DNA from: Victivallales bacterium
Lineage (GTDB): Bacteria > Verrucomicrobiota > Lentisphaeria > Oligosphaerales > Oligosphaeraceae
Length of the DNA: 7,758 bases
Assembly (NCBI GenBank): GCA_900771165.1
Contig: CAAGMX010000035.1
Span: forward strand, 1-7,758
Direction of reading: 5' to 3'
Shown here: positions 1-5,719 of the stretch, piece after piece
Layout of the letters: every line of letters starts with the position of its first letter
Numbering within the stretch: the first letter of the stretch is position 1
Translations under genes and position numbers: made by a program
Notes under the pieces: model-generated
What the model was told of the DNA's origin: nothing
What the model saw: the letters and a program-made list of their open reading frames with translations, nothing else
Databases searched by the model: none

Positions 1-314
1 GATACATGCTCCTCTGGGTGGACGAATACGCCTTCATCGCCGCCACGGAGGAATTTCCCAGCGCACACTTCGTCACCCGGGCCATGGAGGCCGCCTCCTT
101 CGAGGAGAGTGTCTCCGACAGTTCCATCCTGAACTTCCACCTGGAGCGGGTCAAGACGGGCCGCACCTCCGTCACCTACCTGGTCACCGTCACCGCCATG
201 GATCTTCCCACCGGGGCCCAGCGCCAGGTGTTCCAGACCCGGGTCACCATGTGCAACGTGGGTCCGGACGGCCAGAAACGCCCCCTTCCCCCGGAGAAGC
301 GCCCCGAGGACTGA
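1..314 (+). CDS. Acyl-CoA thioesterase, hotdog fold (3' part, start outside window)
   Basis: This is the C-terminal ~104 residues of a 4HBT/hotdog-fold acyl-CoA thioesterase, a cytosolic enzyme that hydrolyses acyl-CoA to free acid and CoA. The reading frame is open to the left edge. The first complete codon is Tyr at base 3, and the preceding partial codon ends in GA, compatible with the Gly of the family motif GG(Y)xLxWxDE. The Met at base 6 falls inside that motif (MLLWVDEYAFIAA), so it is not the start. Later family signatures follow: FVTRAMEAASFEESV (the vT..md..sF..pv strand) and the GRTSVTYLVTV strand. The tail is short and Pro/Lys/Arg-rich, ending in PED with TGA at 312-314. The family assignment is by motif recognition. 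The natural acyl-CoA substrate cannot be told from this fragment. A terminator-like hairpin lies 43 bases downstream, so it probably ends its transcript and is not part of the next unit. Confidence 0.85.
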   Translation, partial: YMLLWVDEYAFIAATEEFPSAHFVTRAMEAASFEESVSDSSILNFHLERVKTGRTSVTYLVTVTAMDLPTGAQRQVFQTRVTMCNVGPDGQKRPLPPEKRPED

Positions 315-356
315 CACCCCCTCGTTTTCCCCTTCCGCCCCACCGCATTTTCCCGC

Positions 357-378
357 AACGGAATACTCCGTTTTTTTC
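357..378 (+). terminator. Rho-independent terminator after the thioesterase gene
   Basis: A perfect 6-bp inverted repeat, AACGGA (357-362) and TCCGTT (367-372), encloses the 4-base loop ATAC. It runs directly into a T-tract (seven T at 371-377, then CTT). This is the standard stem plus U-run architecture, although the stem is short and only half G/C. It lies 43 bases beyond the thioesterase stop codon. Its T-run also forms part of the left arm of the longer inverted repeat at 373-423, so the two structures compete. Confidence 0.6.
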
Positions 379-423
379 TTCCCGGTTTTCTCTCTTTTTT
401 TGCCCATCTTCCGGGAAGAAAAA
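373..423. repeat. 13-bp perfect inverted repeat with 25-base pyrimidine-rich loop
   Basis: Bases 373-385 (TTTTTCTTCCCGG) are the exact reverse complement of 411-423 (CCGGGAAGAAAAA). The 25-base loop (386-410) is almost entirely C and T. The left arm overlaps the T-run of the terminator at 357-378. The right arm can instead fold with 424-428: CCGGG 411-415 pairs with CCCGG 424-428 around an 8-base loop. Three partly exclusive foldings are thus possible within about 70 bases. The complementarity is seen directly; a regulatory or transcript-processing role is inference. Confidence 0.6.
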
Positions 424-457
424 CCCGGTTGGGAAGAGGCCAAACCGAGGGTGGGGA

Positions 458-464
458 TTATATT
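458..464 (+). promoter_or_regulatory. Possible -10 element for the oxidoreductase unit
   Basis: TTATATT (458-464), containing TATATT at 459-464, is the most AT-rich hexamer in the gap and resembles a sigma70-type -10 box. No convincing -35 hexamer is found 16-18 bases upstream (the bases there are GAGGCC-like). Transcription starting just after it would give a 5' leader of about 180 bases. Weak evidence, based on position and composition only. Confidence 0.2.
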
Positions 465-653
465 CCTCAAGTTTTCGGGCTGTTTCCTTTTGGAAATCCC
501 TGCCGCCGGGTCTTTTTCCCCCCTTGCAGTCCCCTGGTGACTGCGTCTCCATCTGGCCTACCGGCCTGCGTATCCGTCCCCGGCGTCACGGTCCGGCCTT
601 GCGTCCGGCTTCCCGGAATCCCCGCCTCCTTTTCCCTCCCACCCCTCTCCACC

Positions 654-1787
654 ATGTCTGCTTGCGCCAAGAAAAGCCCGGCCAAACGCTGCGGCAAGAG
701 TTCTGTCATCACCGCCCCCAAGCAAGATAAGATCCGCATTGCCTTCATCGGCACCGGTGGCATCAGCAACGCCCACATCCAGGCCTATCAGCGCCTGCCG
801 GAATTCGAGATCGTGGCCGGATGCGACATCAAGCCGGAACGCCTCCAGTGGTTCCGCCAGCAGCCGGGCTGCCAGAATGCCGCTGTCTACGAGGACTACC
901 GGGAAATGCTGAAGAAGGAGAAGCTGGATGCGGTGGATGTGTGCACCCCCAACGGAGTCCACGCCCCCGCCACCATCGCCGCTCTCCAGGCCGGCTGCCA
1001 CGTCATGGTGGAGAAGCCCATGGCCATGAATCCCGTCGAATGCCAGAAGATGTGCGATGCCGCCGTCAAGGCCGGCAAGATCCTGGCCGTAGGATTCCAG
1101 TTCCGCTACCACCCCTCCACACAGATGTGCCTCCGGGCCTTCCAGGAGGGCCTGCTGGGCGACATCCTCTACGTGAAGGTCCAGGCCATGCGCCGCCGGG
1201 GCGTCCCAAACTGGGGCGTCTTCGGCCAGAAGGAACTCCAGGGCGGCGGCCCCATGATCGACATCGGCGTCCACATGATCGAAAGCGCCCACTGCGCCAT
1301 CGGACAGCCCAGGCCCGTGGCCGCCTCCGGACGCACCTGGACCTTCCTGGGGGACAAGCCCTCCACTGTGGTCTCCCGCTGGCCCAACTGGGACTACAAG
1401 ACCTACACCGTGGAAGACCTCTGCGTGGGGCAGGTCCGCTTTGACAACGGGGTGCTCATGCAGATCGAGAGTTCCTTCTGCGCCCATCTGGAGCAGGACG
1501 AGTATCTCAACTGGCAGGTCATGGGCACCAAGGGCGGCTACGACTTCCAGTCCAACACCCTCTTCCACGATCTGGCAGGCACCATGGTGAATTCCAAGGC
1601 CGGCTTCCTGCCCCTGGGCAACGTCTTCGGGGAGTTCTTCTACAATAAGCTCTTCCACTTCTCCCAGGCCATCCGCCTGGGCGCCCCCCTGACCCCCGAC
1701 GGCCAGGAAGGCATGGCCGTCCAGAAGATCATCAACGGACTCTACGCCTCCGCCGAAAAGGGCGGTGTGGAAATCCCCATCCGCTAA
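654..1787 (+). CDS. Gfo/Idh/MocA family NAD(P)-dependent oxidoreductase, copy 1
   Basis: A 377-residue cytosolic oxidoreductase of the Gfo/Idh/MocA family, whose members oxidise or reduce a hydroxyl or keto group on sugars, cyclitols or sugar nucleotides using NAD(P). The N-terminal Rossmann domain has IAFIGTGGIS (residues 29-38) as dinucleotide loop, then CTPNGVHAP (97-105) and the family motif EKP (120-122), whose Lys is the usual catalytic residue. The C-terminal domain has GGGPMIDIGVHMIE (197-210), the GGG-x-x-x-D-x-G-x-H signature carrying the substrate-binding Asp203 and His207. ATG 654 gives a normal length plus about 25 extra, basic residues (KKSPAKRCGK) before the first strand. No Shine-Dalgarno is seen; the leader is C/T-rich. 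The stop lies 13 bases before a close paralog. The substrate cannot be assigned. An amino-sugar nucleotide (as for GnnA) is plausible from the neighbouring LpxC-like gene; a catabolic sugar is the main alternative. Confidence 0.9.
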   Translation: MSACAKKSPAKRCGKSSVITAPKQDKIRIAFIGTGGISNAHIQAYQRLPEFEIVAGCDIKPERLQWFRQQPGCQNAAVYEDYREMLKKEKLDAVDVCTPNGVHAPATIAALQAGCHVMVEKPMAMNPVECQKMCDAAVKAGKILAVGFQFRYHPSTQMCLRAFQEGLLGDILYVKVQAMRRRGVPNWGVFGQKELQGGGPMIDIGVHMIESAHCAIGQPRPVAASGRTWTFLGDKPSTVVSRWPNWDYKTYTVEDLCVGQVRFDNGVLMQIESSFCAHLEQDEYLNWQVMGTKGGYDFQSNTLFHDLAGTMVNSKAGFLPLGNVFGEFFYNKLFHFSQAIRLGAPLTPDGQEGMAVQKIINGLYASAEKGGVEIPIR

Positions 1788-2541
1788 CCCTCTCCACCTC
1801 ATGGCCCCTCGCATCTACGCTCCCCAACGGCTCCGCGTGGCCATCCTGGGCACCGGAAACATCTCCCGTGCCCATATCGCCGCCTACCAGCATCTGCCCC
1901 AGGCGGAGATTGTGGCGGGCTGCGACATTCTCCCGGAACGCCGGGAGTGGTTCCTCCAGCAGCCGGGCTGCCAGAATGCCAGGGTCTACCAGGACTACCG
2001 GGAGATGCTGGAGAAGGAGGAGCTGGACGCCGTGGACATCTGCACCCCCAACGGCGTCCATGCCCCCGCCACCATCGCCTGCCTGAAGGCGGGATGCCAT
2101 GTCATGGTGGAAAAGCCCATGGCCATGAATCCCGCCGAATGCCTGAAGATGAACCAGGCCGCCAAACGGGCGGGACGCCTCCTGGCCTGCGGATTCCAGC
2201 TGCGCTACACCCCCGTGGTCCAGATGGCCAAACGGGCCGCCGAGGCCGGGCTGCTGGGGGAGATCCTCTACGTGAAGATCCACGCCATGCGGCGCCGGGG
2301 CGTCCCCAACTGGGGCGTCTTCGGCCAGAAGGCTCTCCAGGGCGGCGGCCCCATGATCGACATCGGCGTCCATCAGATCGAGAGTGCCCACTATGTCATG
2401 GGGGAACCCAGGCCCGTGGCCGCCTCCGGGCGCACCTGGACCTATCTGGGGGACAAACCCTCCCAGGTGGTCTCCCGCTGGCCCAACTGGGACTACAAGA
2501 CCTACACCGTGGAGGATCTCTGCGTGGGCCAGGTCCGCTTC
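1185..2541 (+). repeat. Tandem gene duplication: conserved core of the two oxidoreductases
   Basis: The segments 1185-1442 and 2284-2541 are direct repeats at an offset of 1099 bases, encoding the same 86-residue core with 78 identical residues. The similarity extends over most of both genes but falls off near the 3' ends (after the GTKGG motif) and is absent in the 5' extension of copy 1. Many third-codon differences lie inside identical amino-acid stretches, which suggests an old duplication kept by selection and not a very recent copying event. Confidence 0.85.
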
Positions 2542-2880
2542 GAGAACGGCGCCCTGATGGAGGTGGAAAGCGCCTTCTGCTCTCATCTGGCGGAAGACAC
2601 CGCCTACTGGGAGATCATGGGCACCAAGGGAGGATTCCGGACCGACACGGGCACCCTCTTCCACGACCTGGCGGGCACCATGGTGAACTCCCAGGCCGGC
2701 TTCCTGCCGCCCCATCCCTCCCCCACGGACTTCGTCTCCAAGCTGGGAGATTTCCTCTCGGCCATCCAGAACGGGACGCCCCTCCACTCCTCCGGCCTGG
2801 AGGGCATGGCCGTCCAGAAGATCATCGACGGCCTCTACCGGTCCGCCGAGCAGCAGGGGAAGGAGGTAGCCATCCTGTGA
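1801..2880 (+). CDS. Gfo/Idh/MocA family NAD(P)-dependent oxidoreductase, copy 2
   Basis: A 359-residue paralog of the preceding protein with the same architecture: Rossmann loop ILGTGNIS (15-22), CTPNGVHAP (81-89), EKP (104-106, catalytic Lys105) and GGGPMIDIGVHQIE (181-194, with Asp187 and His191). Over the aligned 86-residue core (residues 162-247 here, 178-263 in copy 1) I count 78 identical positions, so the pair arose by tandem duplication. It lacks the basic N-terminal extension. ATG 1801 is chosen because Met1 lies ten residues before the first strand; the in-frame ATG at 1765 would overlap copy 1. The leader has the same 11 bases (CCCTCTCCACC) as copy 1 and no Shine-Dalgarno. The copies differ most in the C-terminal ~60 residues, where substrate pocket or subunit contacts may differ. 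Both keep all catalytic motifs, so both are probably active, perhaps as a hetero-oligomer or on different substrates. Confidence 0.9.
   Translation: MAPRIYAPQRLRVAILGTGNISRAHIAAYQHLPQAEIVAGCDILPERREWFLQQPGCQNARVYQDYREMLEKEELDAVDICTPNGVHAPATIACLKAGCHVMVEKPMAMNPAECLKMNQAAKRAGRLLACGFQLRYTPVVQMAKRAAEAGLLGEILYVKIHAMRRRGVPNWGVFGQKALQGGGPMIDIGVHQIESAHYVMGEPRPVAASGRTWTYLGDKPSQVVSRWPNWDYKTYTVEDLCVGQVRFENGALMEVESAFCSHLAEDTAYWEIMGTKGGFRTDTGTLFHDLAGTMVNSQAGFLPPHPSPTDFVSKLGDFLSAIQNGTPLHSSGLEGMAVQKIIDGLYRSAEQQGKEVAIL
2860..2866 (+). promoter_or_regulatory. Strong Shine-Dalgarno deciding the GTG start of the LpxC-like gene
   Basis: AAGGAGG lies inside the last codons of the upstream oxidoreductase, 10 bases before the GTG at 2877. 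It is the best ribosome-binding site in the window, where most genes have none. The GTG overlaps the upstream stop codon (GTGA), so re-initiation by translational coupling is likely. Confidence 0.8.
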
Positions 2881-3929
2881 GGGACGAACGGCCGCCACTT
2901 CTTCTGCAAGGGTCCCCGGAGGGCTATCAGCGGGCCTGCCAGGCTCTGGCGGCCATTCCCGTAGACCTGGAGCTGGCCGCTCCCGACCATTGGCAGCCGC
3001 CCCGGCTGGCCACCACCATTCTCCGGGAAGCCCAGGTGGAAGGCCCCGCCACCTACCATCGGGGCGAGACCCGACGGCTTCGCCTCCTCCCCGCCCTGGC
3101 CCCGGACAGCCTCCCGGGCTGGCATTTCTGGCGCCAGGATCTCCCGGAGGAACTCCCCATTCCCGGCACCCTGGCCAGCGTCTCCCAGGCCCAGAGGGCC
3201 ATCGTCCTGCGCTCCGGCGCGGCGGAAAACGCCCTCCGCATGAGCGAGCACGTCATCTGCCAGAAGCTGGGCATGGGCATCGACTGCCTGACGGTGGAGC
3301 TCCTCTCCGAGGATCCCCCCCTCTTCGACCAGGGATCCCTCCCTCTGGTCCAGGCCCTGGAGGAGGCCGGGCTCCAGGAAGATCCCCGGCGCCCCCTCCG
3401 CTATCTGGCCCCCCGGGAACCAGCTGCCCTCCTCCATCCCCAGAACGGCGGATTCCTTCTGTGGGCTCCTCCGGAGGATCCGGAAGACCATCGCCTCTTC
3501 CTGGATGTGGCGGTGGACTTCCCCACGGTCATCGGGAAGGAGCGGCTGAAGCTGTGTCTCCATCCCCAGGCCTTCCGCAAGGGGGCGGCGGCCCGCACCA
3601 ACTGCAGCGCCAGGGAAATGCGGCTCGCCAAAATGCTCTCCCCCTTTGTGTCTTCCTGGCGAAATTTGGGATATACTGACAGAAACATTCTTCTGGCAGG
3701 GAAAAAGGAGTATACCAATTCTCCCAACCCCGACCTTGCCCTGCCGGAGGGAAAGTCTTTGGAGCCTGTGTGGCATCGCACCTGCCTGGATCTGGTGGCC
3801 GCCCTCTCCCTCCTCCCCCCCCTGCACCGCCCCGCCGGCCGCCTTACTTCCTTCAAGGCCGGACATCTCCTGGACGTGCGCTTTCTTAAACTCCTGCTCC
3901 GGCAAGGGCTGCTGAAGGAACTTCCCTAA
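2877..3929 (+). CDS. lpxC: LpxC-family UDP-3-O-acyl-GlcNAc deacetylase, divergent active site
   Basis: A 350-residue homolog of the zinc deacetylase LpxC (E. coli 305 aa), which catalyses the committed step of lipid A synthesis in the cytosol. After a ~40-residue N-terminal extension come the first domain (YHRGETRRLRLLPA, 60-73), RMSEHVICQKLGMGID (121-136, matching the E. coli catalytic Glu78-His79 as Glu124-His125), LFDQGSLPLVQALEEAGL (149-166), AARTNC (238-243, Thr241 matching Thr191), and SFKAGH (325-330, His330 matching His265). The zinc helix is odd. E. coli has RHKMLD with ligands His238 and Asp242; here WHRTCLD (299-305) spaces His300 and Asp305 five apart, and Ala309 replaces Asp246. 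GTG 2877 is supported by AAGGAGG and a 4-base overlap with the upstream stop. Bases ~3657-3730 are unusually AT-rich. Family membership is firm; whether it acts on the normal LpxC substrate, another amino sugar, or nothing is open. Confidence 0.78.
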   Translation: MRDERPPLLLQGSPEGYQRACQALAAIPVDLELAAPDHWQPPRLATTILREAQVEGPATYHRGETRRLRLLPALAPDSLPGWHFWRQDLPEELPIPGTLASVSQAQRAIVLRSGAAENALRMSEHVICQKLGMGIDCLTVELLSEDPPLFDQGSLPLVQALEEAGLQEDPRRPLRYLAPREPAALLHPQNGGFLLWAPPEDPEDHRLFLDVAVDFPTVIGKERLKLCLHPQAFRKGAAARTNCSAREMRLAKMLSPFVSSWRNLGYTDRNILLAGKKEYTNSPNPDLALPEGKSLEPVWHRTCLDLVAALSLLPPLHRPAGRLTSFKAGHLLDVRFLKLLLRQGLLKELP

Positions 3930-4802
3930 ATGTCAGATTCTGCCTGGAAAGAAGTATTTCCCTATGAAAGCCTCTGGTACGAGACCAAGGACGGCTATCG
4001 CGTCCATTACATCGACCAGGGCAGCGGCATTCCTGTGGTGATTGTCGCCGGTTTCCTGGGGTGGGCCTTCTATTTCCGGAAGTTGATCCGGAGCCTTCTG
4101 GAGCAGCGGTACCGGGTGATTGTGGTGGACCACCTGGGCTTCGGGCTCTCCGGCAAGCCGGACCGCTACGAATACAGCCTGGAAAAGCACTTGACCCACC
4201 TCACCAAGTTTCTCACGGCGGATCTGCAGCTTCCCCGCTTCCACCTCATCGGCCACGGCCACGGCGCCCCCATCGCCCTGGGCTATGCCGTCCAGCACCA
4301 CGAACGGATCCGCCGCATCCTCCTGCTGAATCCCGTCCTCTTCCCCGGCATGCCCTATGTGAGATGCCAGTGGATGCTCCATGTCCCCTATCTCTGGAAA
4401 CTCCTCTGCTACCGCACCAATCTCTACATGCGCAGCAATCTGGCCTGGGGAACCCGGATGCACTCCCTGAGCAAACTGGAAAAAAGCGCCTTCCTCACCC
4501 CCTATCGACACCGGCGGGGACGCCGCCCCTGGTATTCCCTCTTCATCCACTACAGGGAAAAGCCCAGGGACCCCTCCTATGCCCTCCTCAATGAAATCGT
4601 CCTGCGCCTCCCCCTCCTGGGCCGAAAGGCCATCCTCTGCCTGGGCGGAGAGAAGGACGACCTCTATTTCCCGGAGAATGCGGAGCGTCTCCTCCACGTC
4701 CTTCCCCAGACCCTAATGCTGAATTTCCCCAAGGCCGGACACTACATCCTGGAGGACACCCCGGAGGACGTCATCCCCATCATCTGCCGATTCCTAAGCT
4801 GA
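3930..4802 (+). CDS. Alpha/beta hydrolase, haloalkane dehalogenase-like, nucleophile missing
   Basis: A 290-residue alpha/beta-hydrolase-fold protein most like the haloalkane dehalogenase/epoxide hydrolase branch: VHYIDQGSGIPVVIVAG (25-41), a GWAFYFRKLI segment (44-53) matching the family's W-S-F-Y-Y-R-x-L-I, VVDHLGFGLSGKPDRY (65-80), and a cap region rich in Arg/Tyr/Trp at about 145-205. The C-terminal half keeps a candidate acid (GGEKDD, Asp243 or Asp244) and the catalytic His (KAGHY, His271). The nucleophile elbow, normally G-x-(S/D)-x-G, reads G108-H-G110-H-G112, so glycine replaces the nucleophile, and the usual oxyanion HG is AG. No signal peptide is seen. ATG 3930 directly follows the LpxC-like stop (TAAATG) with GAAGGAA 9 bases upstream, indicating coupled translation. 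Reaction unknown; it may be a binding or scaffolding pseudoenzyme, or use other chemistry. Confidence 0.85.
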   Translation: MSDSAWKEVFPYESLWYETKDGYRVHYIDQGSGIPVVIVAGFLGWAFYFRKLIRSLLEQRYRVIVVDHLGFGLSGKPDRYEYSLEKHLTHLTKFLTADLQLPRFHLIGHGHGAPIALGYAVQHHERIRRILLLNPVLFPGMPYVRCQWMLHVPYLWKLLCYRTNLYMRSNLAWGTRMHSLSKLEKSAFLTPYRHRRGRRPWYSLFIHYREKPRDPSYALLNEIVLRLPLLGRKAILCLGGEKDDLYFPENAERLLHVLPQTLMLNFPKAGHYILEDTPEDVIPIICRFLS

Positions 4803-4829
4803 CCCGCCCCTCCCCCGGGCGTCCCTCTC

Positions 4830-5651
4830 ATGACGGACTCCTCCCCTCTCCTGGACCAGGAACTCTATTTCTCCCATCTTCAGGCCTCCTCCCTGGGGCT
4901 TCCCCTCCGGGTCTTCGCCACCCTGGATTCCACCAACCAATATCTCCTGGACCAGGCCGCCCGGGAAGCGCCGGAGGGCATGCTGGCGGTGGCGGAGGAG
5001 CAGACCGCCGGCCGGGGCAGAAACCGGCGCCTCTGGCACTCTCCCCCCGGAAAGAATCTCTATTTCTCCCTGCTTCTGAGGCCTGCTGTCCCCCCCGTCC
5101 GCCTTCCCCAGCTGGCCATGCTCACCGCCCTGGCCCTGCGCCAGGCGGTCCTTCGCCAGGCTCCCGATCTTCCCCTGAAGCTGAAGTGGCCCAACGACCT
5201 GTGGCTGGAGGAGCGGAAGCTCTCCGGCATCCTCTGCGAGTGCTCCCCGGAAGCCCAGGGGGGGAAGCGGGGCATTGTCCTGGGCGTGGGGCTCAACGTG
5301 AATTCCCGGCCGGAGGACTTTCCCCCGGAACTTCAGGAAACCGCCACCTCCCTGCTCTGGCACCAGGGCAGGACCTTCTCCCGGGAACGCCTCCTGGCGG
5401 AATTCTGCAACGCCCTGCAGCCCCTCTACCAGCAGTGGCTCTCCGCCGACAGCCTGGCCCCCTTCCTTCCCCTGTGGCGGCAGCATGACCTGCTGGCGGA
5501 GCGCCCCTTCGCCGTGGAGCGTCCCCGGGGCCGGGTGGAGGGGACCCTTCTGGGCTACACCGACCAGGGCCTGATGCTGATGAAGACGTCCCAGGGCGCG
5601 GAGCTCATCTCCGCCGGGGATGTCCATGTACGCCCCCTTCCCCACGCCTGA
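4830..5651 (+). CDS. birA: Biotin--[acetyl-CoA-carboxylase] ligase, catalytic type without HTH
   Basis: A 273-residue biotin-protein ligase. It forms biotinyl-AMP and transfers biotin to a Lys of carboxylase carrier proteins, such as the acetyl-CoA carboxylase carrier that feeds fatty-acid synthesis. Motifs in order: STN (34-36), the adenylate loop GRGRNRRLW (61-69) with SPPGKNLYFS (71-80), KWPNDLWLEERKLSGIL (119-135, the family's KWPND and catalytic-region Lys130), GVGLNVN (152-158), and the small C-terminal SH3-like domain (about 225-270). It starts directly with a short N-terminal stretch and has no winged-helix domain, so it is the monofunctional class and should not repress biotin genes. 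ATG 4830 lies 27 bases after the hydrolase stop and is preceded by CCCTCTC with no Shine-Dalgarno. A link to lipid synthesis is plausible, but the gene may simply be a neighbour. Confidence 0.95.
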   Translation: MTDSSPLLDQELYFSHLQASSLGLPLRVFATLDSTNQYLLDQAAREAPEGMLAVAEEQTAGRGRNRRLWHSPPGKNLYFSLLLRPAVPPVRLPQLAMLTALALRQAVLRQAPDLPLKLKWPNDLWLEERKLSGILCECSPEAQGGKRGIVLGVGLNVNSRPEDFPPELQETATSLLWHQGRTFSRERLLAEFCNALQPLYQQWLSADSLAPFLPLWRQHDLLAERPFAVERPRGRVEGTLLGYTDQGLMLMKTSQGAELISAGDVHVRPLPHA

Positions 5652-5666
5652 CACTCTGTTTCAGGC
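5646..5666. repeat. 6-bp inverted repeat across the birA stop codon
   Basis: GCCTGA (5646-5651) and TCAGGC (5661-5666) are perfect reverse complements around a 9-base spacer. The left arm contains the birA TGA. No T-run follows, so this is not a standard terminator. It overlaps the candidate promoter at 5648-5674, so it could be an operator, a weak terminator or chance. Confidence 0.35.
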
Positions 5667-5674
5667 AGTATATT
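5648..5674 (+). promoter_or_regulatory. Candidate sigma70-type promoter for the pyrophosphorylase unit
   Basis: CTGACA (5648-5653, five of six to TTGACA) and TATATT (5669-5674, five of six to TATAAT) are separated by 15 bases, a little short of the ideal 17. They sit in the 68-base gap before the pyrophosphorylase ATG at 5720, in one of the few AT-richer patches of the window. A start a few bases after 5674 would leave a leader of roughly 40 bases. Confidence 0.4.
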
Positions 5675-5719
5675 TGCCCTCATTCTGCGTTTTCTCCTCC
5701 CCCCGGAACCCACACTGCC

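Larger units (their letters stand above)
315..653. other. Intergenic region, 339 bases, pyrimidine-rich, no gene seen
   Basis: No credible coding sequence lies here. The frame of the following oxidoreductase is open back to 429, but the translated stretch is Pro/Cys/Arg/Ser-rich and unlike any known domain. The first 115 bases hold the terminator and the inverted repeats. An AT-rich patch (GATTATATTCC, 456-466) stands out as a possible promoter region. A small hairpin TTTCC-TTTT-GGAAA lies at 483-496. From about 505 to 653 the + strand is a C/T-rich leader ending in CCCTCTCCACC directly before the ATG. Because a terminator precedes it and a tight multi-gene unit follows, the promoter of that unit most likely lies in this region. 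Confidence 0.6.

Noticed and set aside
483..496. Hairpin TTTCC-TTTT-GGAAA as a second terminator
   Set aside because: The 5-bp stem is A/T-rich and is not followed by a T-run, so it is likely chance.
429..653. N-terminal extension of oxidoreductase copy 1 to the ATG at 429
   Set aside because: The extra 75 residues are Pro/Cys/Arg/Ser-rich, have no family counterpart, and overlap the inverted-repeat region. ATG 654 gives a normal protein.
1765..1800. Earlier ATG for oxidoreductase copy 2
   Set aside because: It lies inside copy 1, and the added 12 residues have no counterpart in the family. ATG 1801 follows the shared leader motif.
558..1814. Long minus-strand open frame (418 codons) opposite oxidoreductase copy 1, and a similar one opposite copy 2 (1732-2898)
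   Set aside because: Both mirror the same protein-coding core and arise because C-ending codons leave few stops on the opposite strand. The translations are Gly/His/Asp/Val-rich with no domain.
1947..2876. Upstream extension of the LpxC-like gene through most of oxidoreductase copy 2
   Set aside because: It would overlap a conserved gene in another frame with a Gly/Arg/Pro/His-rich translation. GTG 2877 has a strong Shine-Dalgarno and a stop-start overlap.
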